Shown piece after piece: positions 45,206 through 57,540 of a stretch of 64,000 nucleotides of DNA. The position numbers and the translations under genes were made by a program. Location: the NCBI GenBank assembly GCA_947561585.1, contig CANNZV010001121.1:186001-250000 (forward strand), read 5' to 3'. Under the pieces are notes generated by a model. That model did no database searches. It was not told the DNA's origin and saw nothing but the letters and a program-made list of their open reading frames with translations. The DNA comes from Caprella mutica. Its lineage: Eukaryota > Arthropoda > Malacostraca > Amphipoda > Caprellidae. Position 1 is the first letter of the stretch. The number at the start of each line of letters is the position of its first letter.

Positions 45206-45641
45206 GGTTCTAGGTCCTTTCGCCAAAAACATTTTCGCCGCACGACACTTTCGCCGAAAATATACCAATTATTTACCTAAATAAGTTACACTTATTTTAC
45301 AGTAAAAAAACAGTAAAATATACATTTTTTCACTATCAAACCTAACTGGGATTTCAAACCCTGCCCAAAACCCCCCAATCGAACCGCTAGAAAAACCTTA
45401 GGTGGAATATAAACTATTCATATGATAATGATAATGATAACTTTATTGAGATCTAAAAATATTCAGATTCATCAAGTTTACAAAAGAAAAACAATCAATA
45501 CTAATTTATCCATCTGTACATCAATAAAAATCAAGCCTTGTTAGACCATACTTGGTCTAACGTATATATTTATTTACATATAACGTATAGTGTTTTTTTT
45601 TTAAATGGCGAAAGTTCTTTTGGTGAAAGGACCAGTCACCA
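45206..45641. mobile_element. Foldback element D: TTTCGCC ends, 8-bp target duplication
   Basis: Left end GGTTCTAGGTCCTTTCGCC (45206); right end, read inward, GGTGACTGGTCCTTTCACC (from 45640). Subrepeats are TTTTCGCCGC and CTTTCGCCGAAAA on the left and GGCGAAAG and GGTGAAAGG on the right. GGCCTATG is found on both sides (45198-45205 and 45642-45649), with one base of uncertainty at 45641. The 60- and 65-codon frames overlapping the ends are not genes. Confidence 0.75.
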
Positions 45642-45969
45642 GGCCTATGCTATGATAGGACTGGTAATCTCCGCAGCTATTCTTAACTATTACCACGCTT
45701 ATAGAATAGTTATCTACAATTTGCAAATTGTGTAGAGACTCAAGCTTCCCTGTAATGCTTTCAGAAGAAATCCGTGTAATCCAGCACGCGAGCCAGAAAA
45801 TAGAGCTCTATTTTGCAAGTCTGTAATTGCCTCGCACTCTTTTGAAGTCCAATGAAACTCTGAAGCGAAAGAATTTACATTTCACATCCATTTAATTCTG
45901 TTGAACAGAGACTTTGCTAAATTGTAGAGGGAGATTGATAGGCTCACCACTCACTCATACTTTATTGGT
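45642..45969. other. Unassigned spacer
   Basis: No gene or repeat was recognised before the 57-bp array. Confidence 0.4.
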
Positions 45970-45971
45970 TC

Positions 45972-46772
45972 ATTCAGTTTCAATAAACTTAGTTATAGTC
46001 AAAAGAGAAACCTAAGAATGGGCAGTAAATGAAATTTCAATAAACTTTGTTATAGTCAAAAGAGAAACCTACGAATGGGCAGTAAATGAAATTTCAATAA
46101 ACTTAGTTACAGTCAAAAGAGAAACCTACGAATGGGCAGTAAATGAAATTTCAATAAACTTAGTTACAGTCAAAAGAGAAACCTACGAATGGGCAGTAAA
46201 TGAAATTTCAATAAACTTAGTTACAGTCAAAAGAGAAACCTACGAATGGGCAGTAAATGAAATTTCAATAAACTTAGTTACAGTCAAAAGAGAAACCTAC
46301 GAATGGGCAGAAAATGAAATTTCAATAAACTTAGTTACAGTCAAAAGAGAAACCTACGAATGGGCAGAAAATGAAATTTCAATAAACTTAGTTACAGTCA
46401 AAAGAGAAACCTACGAATGGGCAGAAAATGAAATTTCAATAAACTTAGTTACAGTCAAAAGAGAAACCTACGAATGGGCAGAAAATGAAATTTCAATAAA
46501 CTTAGTTACAGTCAAAAGAGAAACCTACGAATGGGCAGTAAATGAAATTTCAATAAACTTAGTTACAGTCAAAAGTGAAACCTACGAATGGGCAGAAAAT
46601 GAAATTTCAATAAACTTAGTTACAGTCAAAAGAGAAACCTACGAATGGGCAGTAAATGAAATTTCAATAAACTTAGTTACAGTCAAAAGAGAAACCTACG
46701 AATGGGCAGTAAATGAAATTTCAATAAACTTAGTTACAGTCAAAAGAGAAACCTATCAATGGGCAGTAAATG
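45972..46772 (+). repeat. 57-bp array, 14 units, very homogeneous
   Basis: Units read GAAATTTCAATAAACTTAGT, TACAGTCAAAAGAGAAACCT, ACGAATGGGCAGTAAAT. Only a few positions vary. One variant, AGTAAAT versus AGAAAAT at the unit end, comes in runs: five T-type, four A-type, then T, A and three T. Near-identity of central units points to recent expansion by unequal exchange. Each unit has stops in all plus frames. Confidence 0.92.
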
Positions 46773-46775
46773 ATT

Positions 46776-48830
46776 TAAATTTCCTTCTAAAATCTTATCC
46801 TTCTTAACTTGCATTCAATATAGTTATTACATATTTATGTTACATATTAAATCTACTTGCTTTATGCTAAAAGATGCGTAATTTAATAAATTTTGGTACA
46901 AAGATATAAATTATTGCAAATTGAACATCAAGAATTTTCTGGTTTAAAGCCTAATTTCGTTTTTTTTTCATATAATTTCCATTTTTCTTCTAATTAATTG
47001 GAATTTTCTTGAAACTCCTCACTTAAATTCATGTAAAATCAAACTTTAATTTAAAAAAATGACTTATAGATGAAGATCCGATCACAAAACTGCTTATATG
47101 AAAAATGTATTATTCGTTATATGACCCTAGGTGAGATATTTGAGAATATTTCTTGTGACGGATAAAAATATCCTTTTTTATTCAGTCTGCACCATGCGAA
47201 ATCATTTGTCATTTCACACGAATATTCGAATATTGCAGAGAGATATATATCAGAAAATGAAAAGGAACTTATACTCCTTTTAAATAACTTATACTCTACC
47301 TTTATTTCTGTCGTATTATATAATCACTAATTTATGAACAAAATAAGTAAAAATTTGATTACATTTTTTCTTTCAAAACAAATCTTAATATTTATATACC
47401 TACATTAACAGAACAATTCATCAATATTTAATTCCACATGCAGTTTCAAGCTCCCTTTTATTCCGGAAAATAGAAAATCAGATCCTTTCCACAAGTAGAC
47501 CGAATTATCAGACTTATTTCATTGACGTAGAAAAATCTTATCAAAGAATGAATGGAATGAACTCCAGGGGATTCTGCACTCCACATATCAGCCAAGCAAT
47601 TGAAAGAAATCTAAAGAAATGTGATATATAGAGAGATATATAAGTATATATATGCGTATATATAGCTACAGAATCTGCTGAACCGGCAGAAAAGTCTTAG
47701 TTTATCTTCTCCTGGATACATGATTCGATAAACTCAACAAGTTATCTGTTGGCCCTCGAAATTATATTATTCTTTTGATATATTAATATCAAACTGTTTT
47801 ATCTCATTCAAATTGAGATACTTTGCAACTTTGAGATACATACTTTGCAACTTATCAAAATTAGGTTCTATTATTTATAGTATGGTTTTATACAGTAATA
47901 CTATACTTTAATTATCTATATAAGGAATAATTAAACTTCACTGCAAACAATTCCATGTGTATACCATGTGGCACTTACACATTTAAATCATGTGTATACC
48001 ATGCATAGTTTTTGAAATGGATTCCTTATGTTTTACATATGGTTTCACATGATAATATGGTAAACTACGTGTGTTTACATAAATTATAAGAATGATATTG
48101 AACATATTGCTGTGAAATATGATAGAAAACATTTAATATTACGATAACAATACGATATTGATTATATTTATAAGATTGTATGAAAATAAACATTATTTTG
48201 AACATTGAAACAATTTAATAAATATTGATATTTTTTCTAAAATGCATGCGATGTATACAGGATCAGACTAGCTGTTATCTTCCTTTTTTACTTAAATACG
48301 ATTCAATTCAATTAATCAAACTTCCATTCCTGCTTATTTCTCTCTGGCTCACATAGTGTCAAGTTATCGACGGTTATGCATTTTCGATAATATATGGAAA
48401 AATATATATAATATTTCTTCATAACTCTTTATTTTAAATGGCATGCATCTCGTTTAATTTTTCAATGAAAATTTTGTAAGAAATTGAAATACATTTAATC
48501 GTACCCACTAAATAACAATTAAATTGATGAGTTAAAATTACAATTTTTTTTTACATGATCGATAATGTGGAACAATCCGATAACTCAGAACTAACCCAAA
48601 TTCCAGTTGAAGTCAGCGCTGCTGATTGAAATTAGTAGAACACGGACTTATGAAACTCATCACGAACTATTTAATCATTCTCCTGGCCAAAGTTGCTCCA
48701 ATTTCTGCTTGGAGGCCTCTCTCTCCATCCTTCAACTCTCCAACTCCAGTGACGTTAAGCAGAATACCATGGCGGGAATAATTAGCAAAACTTTACCAAT
48801 CGACATGCATTTACCATCTGTACCTAAAGA
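46776..48830. other. AT-rich, one weak ORF
   Basis: An 82-codon frame at 48607-48855 (plus) has fairly normal amino-acid use but no recognisable domain, and it runs into the start of the 19-bp array for its last residues. It is not called as a gene. Otherwise nothing seen. Confidence 0.3.
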
Positions 48831-50756
48831 AACTGAGTCATTAACAAGTAACTGAGTCATTAACAAGAAACTGAGTCATTAACGAGTAACTGAGTCATTA
48901 ACAAGTAACTGAGTCATTAATAAGTAACTGAGTCATTAACAAGTAACTGAGTCATTAACAAGTAACTGAGTCATTAACAAGTAACTGAGTCATTAACAAG
49001 TAACTGAGTCATGAAACAAGTAACTGAGTCATTAACAAGTAACTGAGTCATTAACAAGTAACTGAGTCATTAACAAGTAACTGAGTCATTAACAAGTAAC
49101 TGAGTCATTAACAAGTAACTGAGTCATTAACAAGTAACTGAGTCATTAACAAGTAACTGAGTCATTAACAAGTAACTGAGTCATTAACAAGTAACTGAGT
49201 CATTAACAAGTAACTGAGTCATTAACAAGTAACTGAGTCATTAACAAGTAACTGAGTCATTAACAAGTAACTGAGTCATTAACAAGTAACTGAGTCATTA
49301 ACAAGTAACTGAGTCATTAACAAGTAACTGAGTCATTAACAAGTAACTGAGTCATTAACAAGTAACTGAGTCATTAACAAGTAACTGAGTCATGAAACAA
49401 GTAACTGAGTCATTAACAAGTAACTGAGTCATTAACAAGTAACTGAGTCATTAACAAGTAACTGAGTCATTAACAAGTAACTGAGTCATTAACAAGTAAC
49501 TGAGTCATTAACAAGTAACTGAGTCATTAACAAGTAACTGAGTCATTAACAAGTAACTGAGTCATTAAAAAGTAACTGAGTCATTAACAAGTAACTGAAT
49601 CATTAACAAGTAACTGAGTCATTAACAAGTAACTGAGTCATTAACAAGTAACTGAGTCATTAACAAGTAACTGAGTCATTAACAAGTAACTGAGTCATTA
49701 ACAAGTAACTGAGTCATTAACAAGTAACTGAGTCATGAAACAAGTAACTGAGTCATTAACAAGTAACTGAGTCATTAACAAGTAACTTAGTCATTAACAA
49801 GTAACTGAGTCATTAACAAGTAACTGAGTCATTAACAAGTAACTGAGTCATTAACAAGTAACTGAGTCATTAACAAGTAACTGAGTCATTAACAAGTAAC
49901 TGAGTCATTAACAAGTAACTGAGTCATTAACAAGTAACTGAGTCATTAACAAGTAACTGAGTCATTAACAAGTAACTGAGTCATGAAACAAGTAACTGAG
50001 TCATTAACAAGTAACTGAGTCATTAACAAGTAACTTAGTCATTAACAAGTAACTGAGTCATTAACAAGTAACTGAGTCATTAACAAGTAAATGACTCATG
50101 AAACAAGTAACTGACTCCTCAGACAAGTTAACTGACTCTTCAGACAAGTAAATGACTCATGATACAAGTAACTGACTCCTCAAACAAGTATTTGACTCCT
50201 CAAACAAGTAACTGACTCCTCAAACAAGTAACTGGCTCCTCAAACAAGTATTTGACTCCTCAAACAAGTAACTGACTCCTCAAACAAGTAACTGATTCCA
50301 TAAACAAGTAATTGACTTCTAAAACAAGTAACTGACTAGTCAAAGAAGTAACTGACTCCTCAAACAAGTAACTGACTCCTTAAACAGGTAACTGACTCAT
50401 TAAACAGGTAACTGACTCATTAAACAGGTAACTGACTAGTCAAAGAAGTAACTGACTCCTCAAACAAGTAACTGACTCCTTAAACAGGTAACTGACTCCT
50501 TAAACAAGTAACTGACTCATTAAACAAGTAACTGACTCCTCAAACAAGTAACTGACTATTAAACAAGTAACTGATTCCTTAAACAAGTAACCGACTCCTT
50601 AAACAAGTAACTGACTCATTAAACAGGTAACTGACTCATTAAACAAGTAACTGACTCATTAAACAGGTAACTGACTCATTAAACAAGTAACTGACTCATT
50701 AAACAAGTAACTGACTCCTCAAACAAGTAACTGACTCCTTAAACTAGTATCTGACT
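48829..50756 (+). repeat. 1.9-kb array of 19-20 bp units containing AP-1 palindromes
   Basis: From 48829 to about 50090 about 65 units of AACAAGTAACTGAGTCATT (19 bp) are nearly identical. Each holds TGAGTCA, the AP-1/TRE palindrome. A 20-bp variant (CATGAAACAAG) recurs at 49011, 49392, 49735 and 49983, that is, after 20, 18 and 13 units. From about 50090 to 50756 the units change to 20 bp, CTGACTCCTCAAACAAGTAA or CTGACTCATTAAACAAGTAA, where only some retain TGACTCA. The array ends abruptly at 50756. Confidence 0.95.
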
Positions 50757-52485
50757 CCTCGTTTGCTAAATAAACACAAAAACGACAAGGCTTTGATGTC
50801 GAATCAGACTTTAGGCTGAAAAATCTACTTGGTATCCTGTTTGAACATTAAATAGACGACTGGAGATAGAAAGAAAAAGGTATCATTTATTTCTGGGACT
50901 TATTGTACCTATTACTCATAGTTCAATCATACATAAGTAACTTGCATTGATACATATTCTAAACAGTTACTTATTCTGTACAACATGTCCATTGGTGAAT
51001 TCGTGAACCTTTTTCTTTATTAATGTAAGGAGTTAAAAGGAATAATGTATACACCAGTGTGACACGATCAATCAAATTATCAGTTTGATTGTAATTAATT
51101 TAGTGACTAGTTTCATTGACAATTTATTGTGTAACAGTTACAATATATTTTACCCAATTGCATTAATAATTACAATATTGTATTAGTTTAAGACCTGATA
51201 GAATACAGTAAATATTGTTTCAATAATTTCAAATGAAAATCTATTATTCATTCAGAAAAATATTTATCTATTGGCATAAATATCTTTTTAAACAGAAAAC
51301 TGATATTGTTATTTGACAAATGATGTCATTATTAAGAAAAAATTATCTGCATTTTTGTGATTGTAGAACCTAAATCATGGACAATTTGCCCACAAATCAC
51401 TGTGCGAAAAATAATTGCCTTTTTTCTAAGAACGAATACCGTTTATCGTTGCTGGAATATTACACCATTCAGGCGATAGCTCACTTCTTTATCAGATTCC
51501 GATACACTTTGCAAACTACTACTGATCGCCTGTATTTCTCTTTGGCAATAAAGAACGGATTCGAATGTCTAAAGCTTTACAAATGTATAAACCATCGAAT
51601 AGGACAATGAGGGCTAAATGATGATTATTTTGTATTTATTGGTGAACTTTTTGGTGAATAACTGTTATTGGCCTAACATGACTGTGCGACGTTAGCCAGT
51701 AAGGAAATGTATAATTTACTTTGAATGATAACTAAACTTTTCGTACTGATAGTGGAATCGATTCTAGAATTGTGGCCGAACTTTTTGATAATAATAATAA
51801 GACTGATCAATTCATAGCATCGAAATTATAGGTTGGGTAGGTTCTGAATTTTTGTACCGTTTCACCTTTTCGATTGTATAAATGCATCATTATATAGTAA
51901 TGAAAAACATAGAGTTATTATATAATTATGATATTGTTTTTATTTTTGGTGGACGAAATGTGAAATCATCCGATAATTCAGAAATCACCCTGTGTTTCAA
52001 TATATTATTGTAATATCAAGAAATTAAATATATACAATAGTCTTTTTGTGTTATTGAAATGTAAATCTATTATGATTATTCTTAAAATCAAATTTTTTAG
52101 TAATTAAAATTAATAGTCAAAATGAATAACAGAAGTACAGACAATATCTTTTTTTTTATCTAAGAACATAATTATTTAAGCAAAAAATATAAAAATAAAA
52201 TTGAATTAAAAAGATGTCTTTACATAATATTGATTTATATTTTTAATAAAATATACCAGTACCCTGAGAGTAAGTTATGGTGGAGTCATAGAAGATTATG
52301 TACATAATCTTTTTCCTTTTCGATTTTTACTTTAAACAACTTGTAAAACAAGAAAGTTTAAATACTGTAAAGATTTATTAATGCCTAATATTCATATAGG
52401 ACCTAATTAAAGTTACTGTCACATAATAAGTATGTGAAAGTGTTAACTAATTAGGTTACTTAATTACCCCTAAGTCATTAATACG
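50757..52485. other. AT-rich, one weak ORF
   Basis: A 77-codon frame at 51377-51610 (plus) has balanced composition (several Cys, Arg, Tyr) but no motif I know. There is no supporting context. Otherwise nothing was recognised. Confidence 0.3.
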
Positions 52486-52487
52486 CT

Positions 52488-52575
52488 ATGGGCTATATAG
52501 GCATTAATAATATAGGCTATATAGGCATTAATAATATAGGCTATATAGGCATTAATAATATAGGCTATATAGGCT
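52488..52575 (+). repeat. 24-bp microarray (TAGGCTATATAGGCATTAAT)
   Basis: About three and a half units of TAGGCTATATAGGCATTAATAATA in a row. Confidence 0.9.
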
Positions 52576-52780
52576 TTAATTTGCCTGATATAGAAAACTA
52601 ATTATAGGTACGATAATTTCCTCTGATGACATTTTCTCTCTTTATTAGATATATATTTTATTTACTAACAGAGCCTGTTAAAAGTATTATAACTAAATTT
52701 TTCTATTTTTATAGTGTAGATACATTGTTTATGTGTAAACATATATCGCTTTTTTGTAACAACAACGTCATAAACACAAA

Positions 52781-52995
52781 AACATGTATTTTAGAGTTAT
52801 CTAAATAGACATATAAATCATAAAATGCTGATCATTTTGGTAAAAAAATCATCATTGCAACTCAAAAATGTACCGCTAGAGAGGCTAAATGTCCTAACGA
52901 TATACCATTAGGTGTACGTACATTACAAGTACTAAAATGCCTCTCCTGAAAAATAGCTTTTTTGAAGTTATGACAGTGTTCTCGCAAACAAGCGC
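52781..52995 (+). repeat. Dispersed ~210-bp repeat, copy 1
   Basis: Shares with 62730-62945 the blocks AAAAACATGTATTTT, AAAAATGTACCGCTAGAGAG, GCTAAATGTCCTAACGATAT, ACTAAAATGCCTCT and TTATGACAGTGTTCTCGCAA. The centre, GAGAGGCTAAATG...AAATGCCTCTC, is an imperfect palindrome. Non-coding. The high conservation in the second half suggests a repeat family with a shared 3' part. Confidence 0.8.
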
Positions 52996-55310
52996 TATGT
53001 ACAGTATTTAATAAATTTAATACTATTTATTCTACATAGTAACTTTACAAAAGGGATTTTAAGAGAGAATTGCTTTAGGAAGTCCTATTTCACTTACTAT
53101 TTTCGTTCATCTTATTGAATAGTGTATTTTAAATCGATTAAAAATTAGGTAAGGAACGTAGGTGGAATTATTTTTGTCCCCTCTTTTTTTTGTTATTTTT
53201 TTTATTATATTTAAAGTCAAATAAACAAGTTAGGCAAATTTTAGCCCTTTCATTTCTATATTTTATTTTAATTACATTTAAAATTAGATCTATAAATTAG
53301 GGAGAAATTATCGGAGGTGAAGAAATTGAATCTCTTCCGATTATCTTATATACCCGGTAAAACTTTTCTCTGGGATGATTGATGAAAAACTGAAGACATA
53401 CGATAAACATTAATTGAATATTCCATATGTATATTCCTTGAGGAGCATAAGACTGTTAGAGAAATGTATTTTCCGCATTTTCTTTTCGGTAGGTAGCTGG
53501 TATCTGCATAATGATAGACTAATTAGAACTTTTCCGATAGTTTATAAACCGAATATCAAAAGCAGACTCATTATTCCAAGTCTGAAATAGGAGTCCTAAT
53601 TAGCAAGGCGAAGGTTTTTTCTTCACCGAAATGTTGAAATGGGATACAATGTAAGTGAAACCAAACACCAAATTGCCAACCGTGATTACAAGAAAAAGTA
53701 CGCTCGCAATTTCATTAGTGTGCAATATCCTGAATAAATGACTCGATATTGCGGAGATATTATTAGGTAGCGAATATTTGTCCAGAATGATAAAAAAAAA
53801 ACATACTCGGCTACAAAATTGACTTTTTTATTAGAATCATACCCGCCCTCGATTTGGTTTATGGTGCCTAGTTTATTATGTTTTTGTATTGTGATAATTG
53901 TTAGCTAAAGGATAATTATACGAAAACTACTATTTCAATTGATTAAAGTGATACAGTGAAAAAATATTTCCTCAGCTTAGCAATGCTGTATTTTTAAATA
54001 TTTTATACACGTATTAAAAATTTTTACACCTATTACTATTTATTACTAAAACAAATTCTCTTCTCTCTCTATAACAATAAACTTAATAAATTTCAGGTTT
54101 AAGTCAATATTTATTTTTCTTTTCAGCGACTCTTATTTATATAGAAATAATTGGGCCAGAAATTGGTCAATGTTCTGTTCGCTTTCCTCCGCCCGAACAC
54201 ATAAACATTTGTCAAGTGGGTCCGTTTTGGCAGAGCATTATTTGGTGAATGGGAAAAGGGTTCCCTATCTTTTTAAATAAATAGGCAGTTTATCTTGTAA
54301 CCTGTCTGTTTTATGAAATAGTCTCTAACAAGTCAATTTTTGAATAATATAGTGAAAATAACTGGAAGCGACATTTAAAATATCGTGCAATTATTTGTCT
54401 TTAAGTGATAACGAAGTATATGTAAGCTAAATTGAAAAAAAAATCATGTATCTTAAATTAGTTATTGAAATATCAGTAAAATATTATAAAACAATGAAAG
54501 ATCGTATCTGCATTAAATCTCTTAAATAAATAATGAACAGAAAATCATTAATACAAAATTTTACACATTAAATAATCCCCAAAGGTATCGTTTCCAATTT
54601 TAACGCAAAAAAACATCGAATCATCAGCATTATATATTTCAAATTAATAAACAAATTCTTAAAATATCTACCATCAAGCTCTGTCAGATTTTTGCCAGCA
54701 TATTTTCCTTTCTTTTTATTCCAGTCTTATGTTGGTGACCTGAATCGAGTTAATAGAATTATTGAGCAAGTGGAGCACTTTCTGGCACAGAATTTGAGAT
54801 ACGAGGCACGCTGATGTATTATTATACTTTAAACATGCAACCATTCTATTTATTAAAGTGCAATGTGCTCTGATATATTGGAATAAAATATATAAATAAG
54901 TAGGAAAGCTCACGATGTAATACAAATGAAATATTTCTCAGAAAAATTGTGTCAGACAATAGTCTCTAAATAATAAAAAAAAACAGTATAATAAAATTGA
55001 ATTTGTAATTATGAACCAATTTGCTCATGTATTATGTTTATGTTGAACCATTTAAAGTGAAATATTCATATTTTTTATTTTTATCCTATTTTTCATGTTT
55101 TATGCATGCAATAAAAGCTTAACTTCTTGTTATAATTATGTATGTATATATATAGAACATCATATAGAATATATAGAACATCATATTGTAAAAACGGAAT
55201 ATTGATTTTTTTTACATATTTTTTAAACAAAGATCCAAATTATACATACCCTTTAATCCGGTCCTGGCAGTTACTTCTGATATAAAATTCTTTTTTTTCC
55301 AATTGAAATA
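52996..55310. other. AT-rich, nothing recognised
   Basis: No supported ORF, array or inverted repeat. Confidence 0.4.
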
Positions 55311-55314
55311 AACA

Positions 55315-55430
55315 GATCGAAGTATATTACAGTACATAAAAGTATAATACAAAATATTAAAGTATATTACAGTAAATTAAAGTATATTAAAGTACATAAA
55401 TGTATATTAAAGTATATCAAATTATATTGA
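55315..55430 (+). repeat. AAAGTATATTACAGTA-type degenerate array
   Basis: Seven or eight units of 12-18 bp around TTAAAGTATATTACAGTA, imperfect. Confidence 0.65.
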
Positions 55431-57535
55431 ACCAAAAAATGTCATCGATATTGAAATAATTCTCAAATTGGTATTTTCTTATCGAAAACTTTAAAAGAAT
55501 TCTCCCCAAAGACATTTTTATGCAAACTACCAGACTGTAGTTTTATTACCCCTTGTATACATTTATTTTATTACCCATGTACATATTCTTTTTATTACCC
55601 ATATTCATTCCCTGCAACCTAACGACCCATGAGTAAATTCCGCAAAGACCGGCAAGCACACACAATGAGTAGAGTCGATAATGTAGGTCAATAGGCCGAA
55701 ATACGAATTGGTGGGGGTATTAGAATGAGATTATAGCCCTTGAAGAGGATATTAAATAATGTGTAGAGGAGCAATTTGATGCTCTCAGAGTGGTATTTGG
55801 CTTCTGCGGTAATGCGGCAAGAGACCCTTTCGGAAAATTGAATTTGGTTTCACAGTATCACAAGAAAACATTAAATAATAGTAAGTCTAGTATATAGAAC
55901 ACTTACTTGTTAGGATTTGATTTGAGTTATTACACTCTAGTGGAAGAAACGTGTTATATTATATTATAGTGTAATATAAAATTAATGCATGGGATATTGT
56001 GATGCATAACATATATTTTAAATATTTATTTTTTCTTTCAAAACTAGTGAAACTAATTTTAGAAAAATAATGAAAATAGTGACCCATTCATTTGTTGCGA
56101 TATACGCTATCTGAAACTTTTTCTATGAAATAATAATAAATAAATAATACATCAAGACAAATCCAACCTATCTATTTGAACTCAATAATCTATCGGGAAA
56201 ATTTAATTTAGTCCACGGATTTTACAACCAGTATTTAATTTATTCAAATTATGTATTTTAAAATGAAAAACCTGAAGTTTACAATGATTACTTACAGTTT
56301 TATCTTCCTGATAACTCAATAACTGCTATTTCATTATCAAGCTTACAATCATTTTTATTTTTGAATGATATTTTGTTCTGGTGAAGAATCATATAGTCTG
56401 CGGAGATTACAACCACTATTTAGTTAACTCTAACAGAATATTTTAACAGTTTACTAATCAGAATATTATCATAATAAGGAATTAATTTTTATTTATTCGA
56501 TCGTTTCGAAGAAGACATTTATTAAATTTATGTCTGTCAATCGCTTAAAAGATAAAAGAAATTATTAATTTGATATAAAAAAAATTTATATAATTTTTTT
56601 TTTAATTTCAAAAATAATTCATGGTTACAAAATTTCTTTAGGGAAAAGTACTAAAAATGAAGAAATCTAATTTACAGTTCATTGCATCCCTTTGAGCCAC
56701 ATCTCCAAAACAGTTCCTCCGTTCACAACAACTTAGCCAATGGAAGATTTATGGAATCGCAAATTCAATGGCGAGACTTTCATCCATATAATAAATATTG
56801 CAGAATGTCAAGACGAGGAAATGCCTCTTCATCAAGAAACTTTCTTCAGTTCTTCCTGGTTTCGAATCTAGAAATAGTTGTTTATAATAGAATTCGTGTA
56901 TGATATATATTATATAAGATGTTATTCAATAGTGTGAGAAAAATGCTTCATTTGAAAAATGTTTTGTTTGTGAAAAAAAAATTTGTTTAAAAAATATAGT
57001 TTTTTTTAATCAGGTTTCGTTTTAAAAAAAATTATGTTTAAAAATGTTTTTGTTATTAAAATTTTTTTTTTATGAAAATTCATGTTTTACATTTTCAATA
57101 TGTTTTTTGTGATAATAAAACAAATAGCGTACATTATAAGACAATTGTGAAATTAATTTATTATATATAATTTTTTTTAGGTCATATTATATTTTATGAA
57201 GCAATTTCTAAAATCAAAGAGTGTACTTGTATTCAGGTCAATCGCCAAATAAGAAAATATGAATAACTAAGTTTAATACATTGCTAAATGCATAGAAACA
57301 TGGAATTGTTTCATTTTGAGAATATTCCTGCATTGTTTCATATTTTAAAATCTCCCCTTTCAATATATGCATATTTTATGGATGAAATAATACAATTTAC
57401 TTTGCATCAGAATACATATTCTACAGCTATTAAAACTAATGACGACTTCCTTTTATTTGCTTATTTTGTAATCATTAAAGAATTTGTAAAAAAATGTGTT
57501 GAATATGTCTAGTAATTATGTCAATATTGATCAAA
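55431..57535. other. AT-rich, nothing supported
   Basis: Frames of 73 codons (56682-56903) and 74 codons (57288-57512) have no recognisable motif. TTTTATTACCC repeats three times at about 55540-55600. Confidence 0.35.
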
Positions 57536-57540
57536 AATAA

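Noticed and set aside
48829..50756. CRISPR array
   Set aside because: The repeats are contiguous without unique spacers, in a eukaryotic setting; it is a minisatellite.
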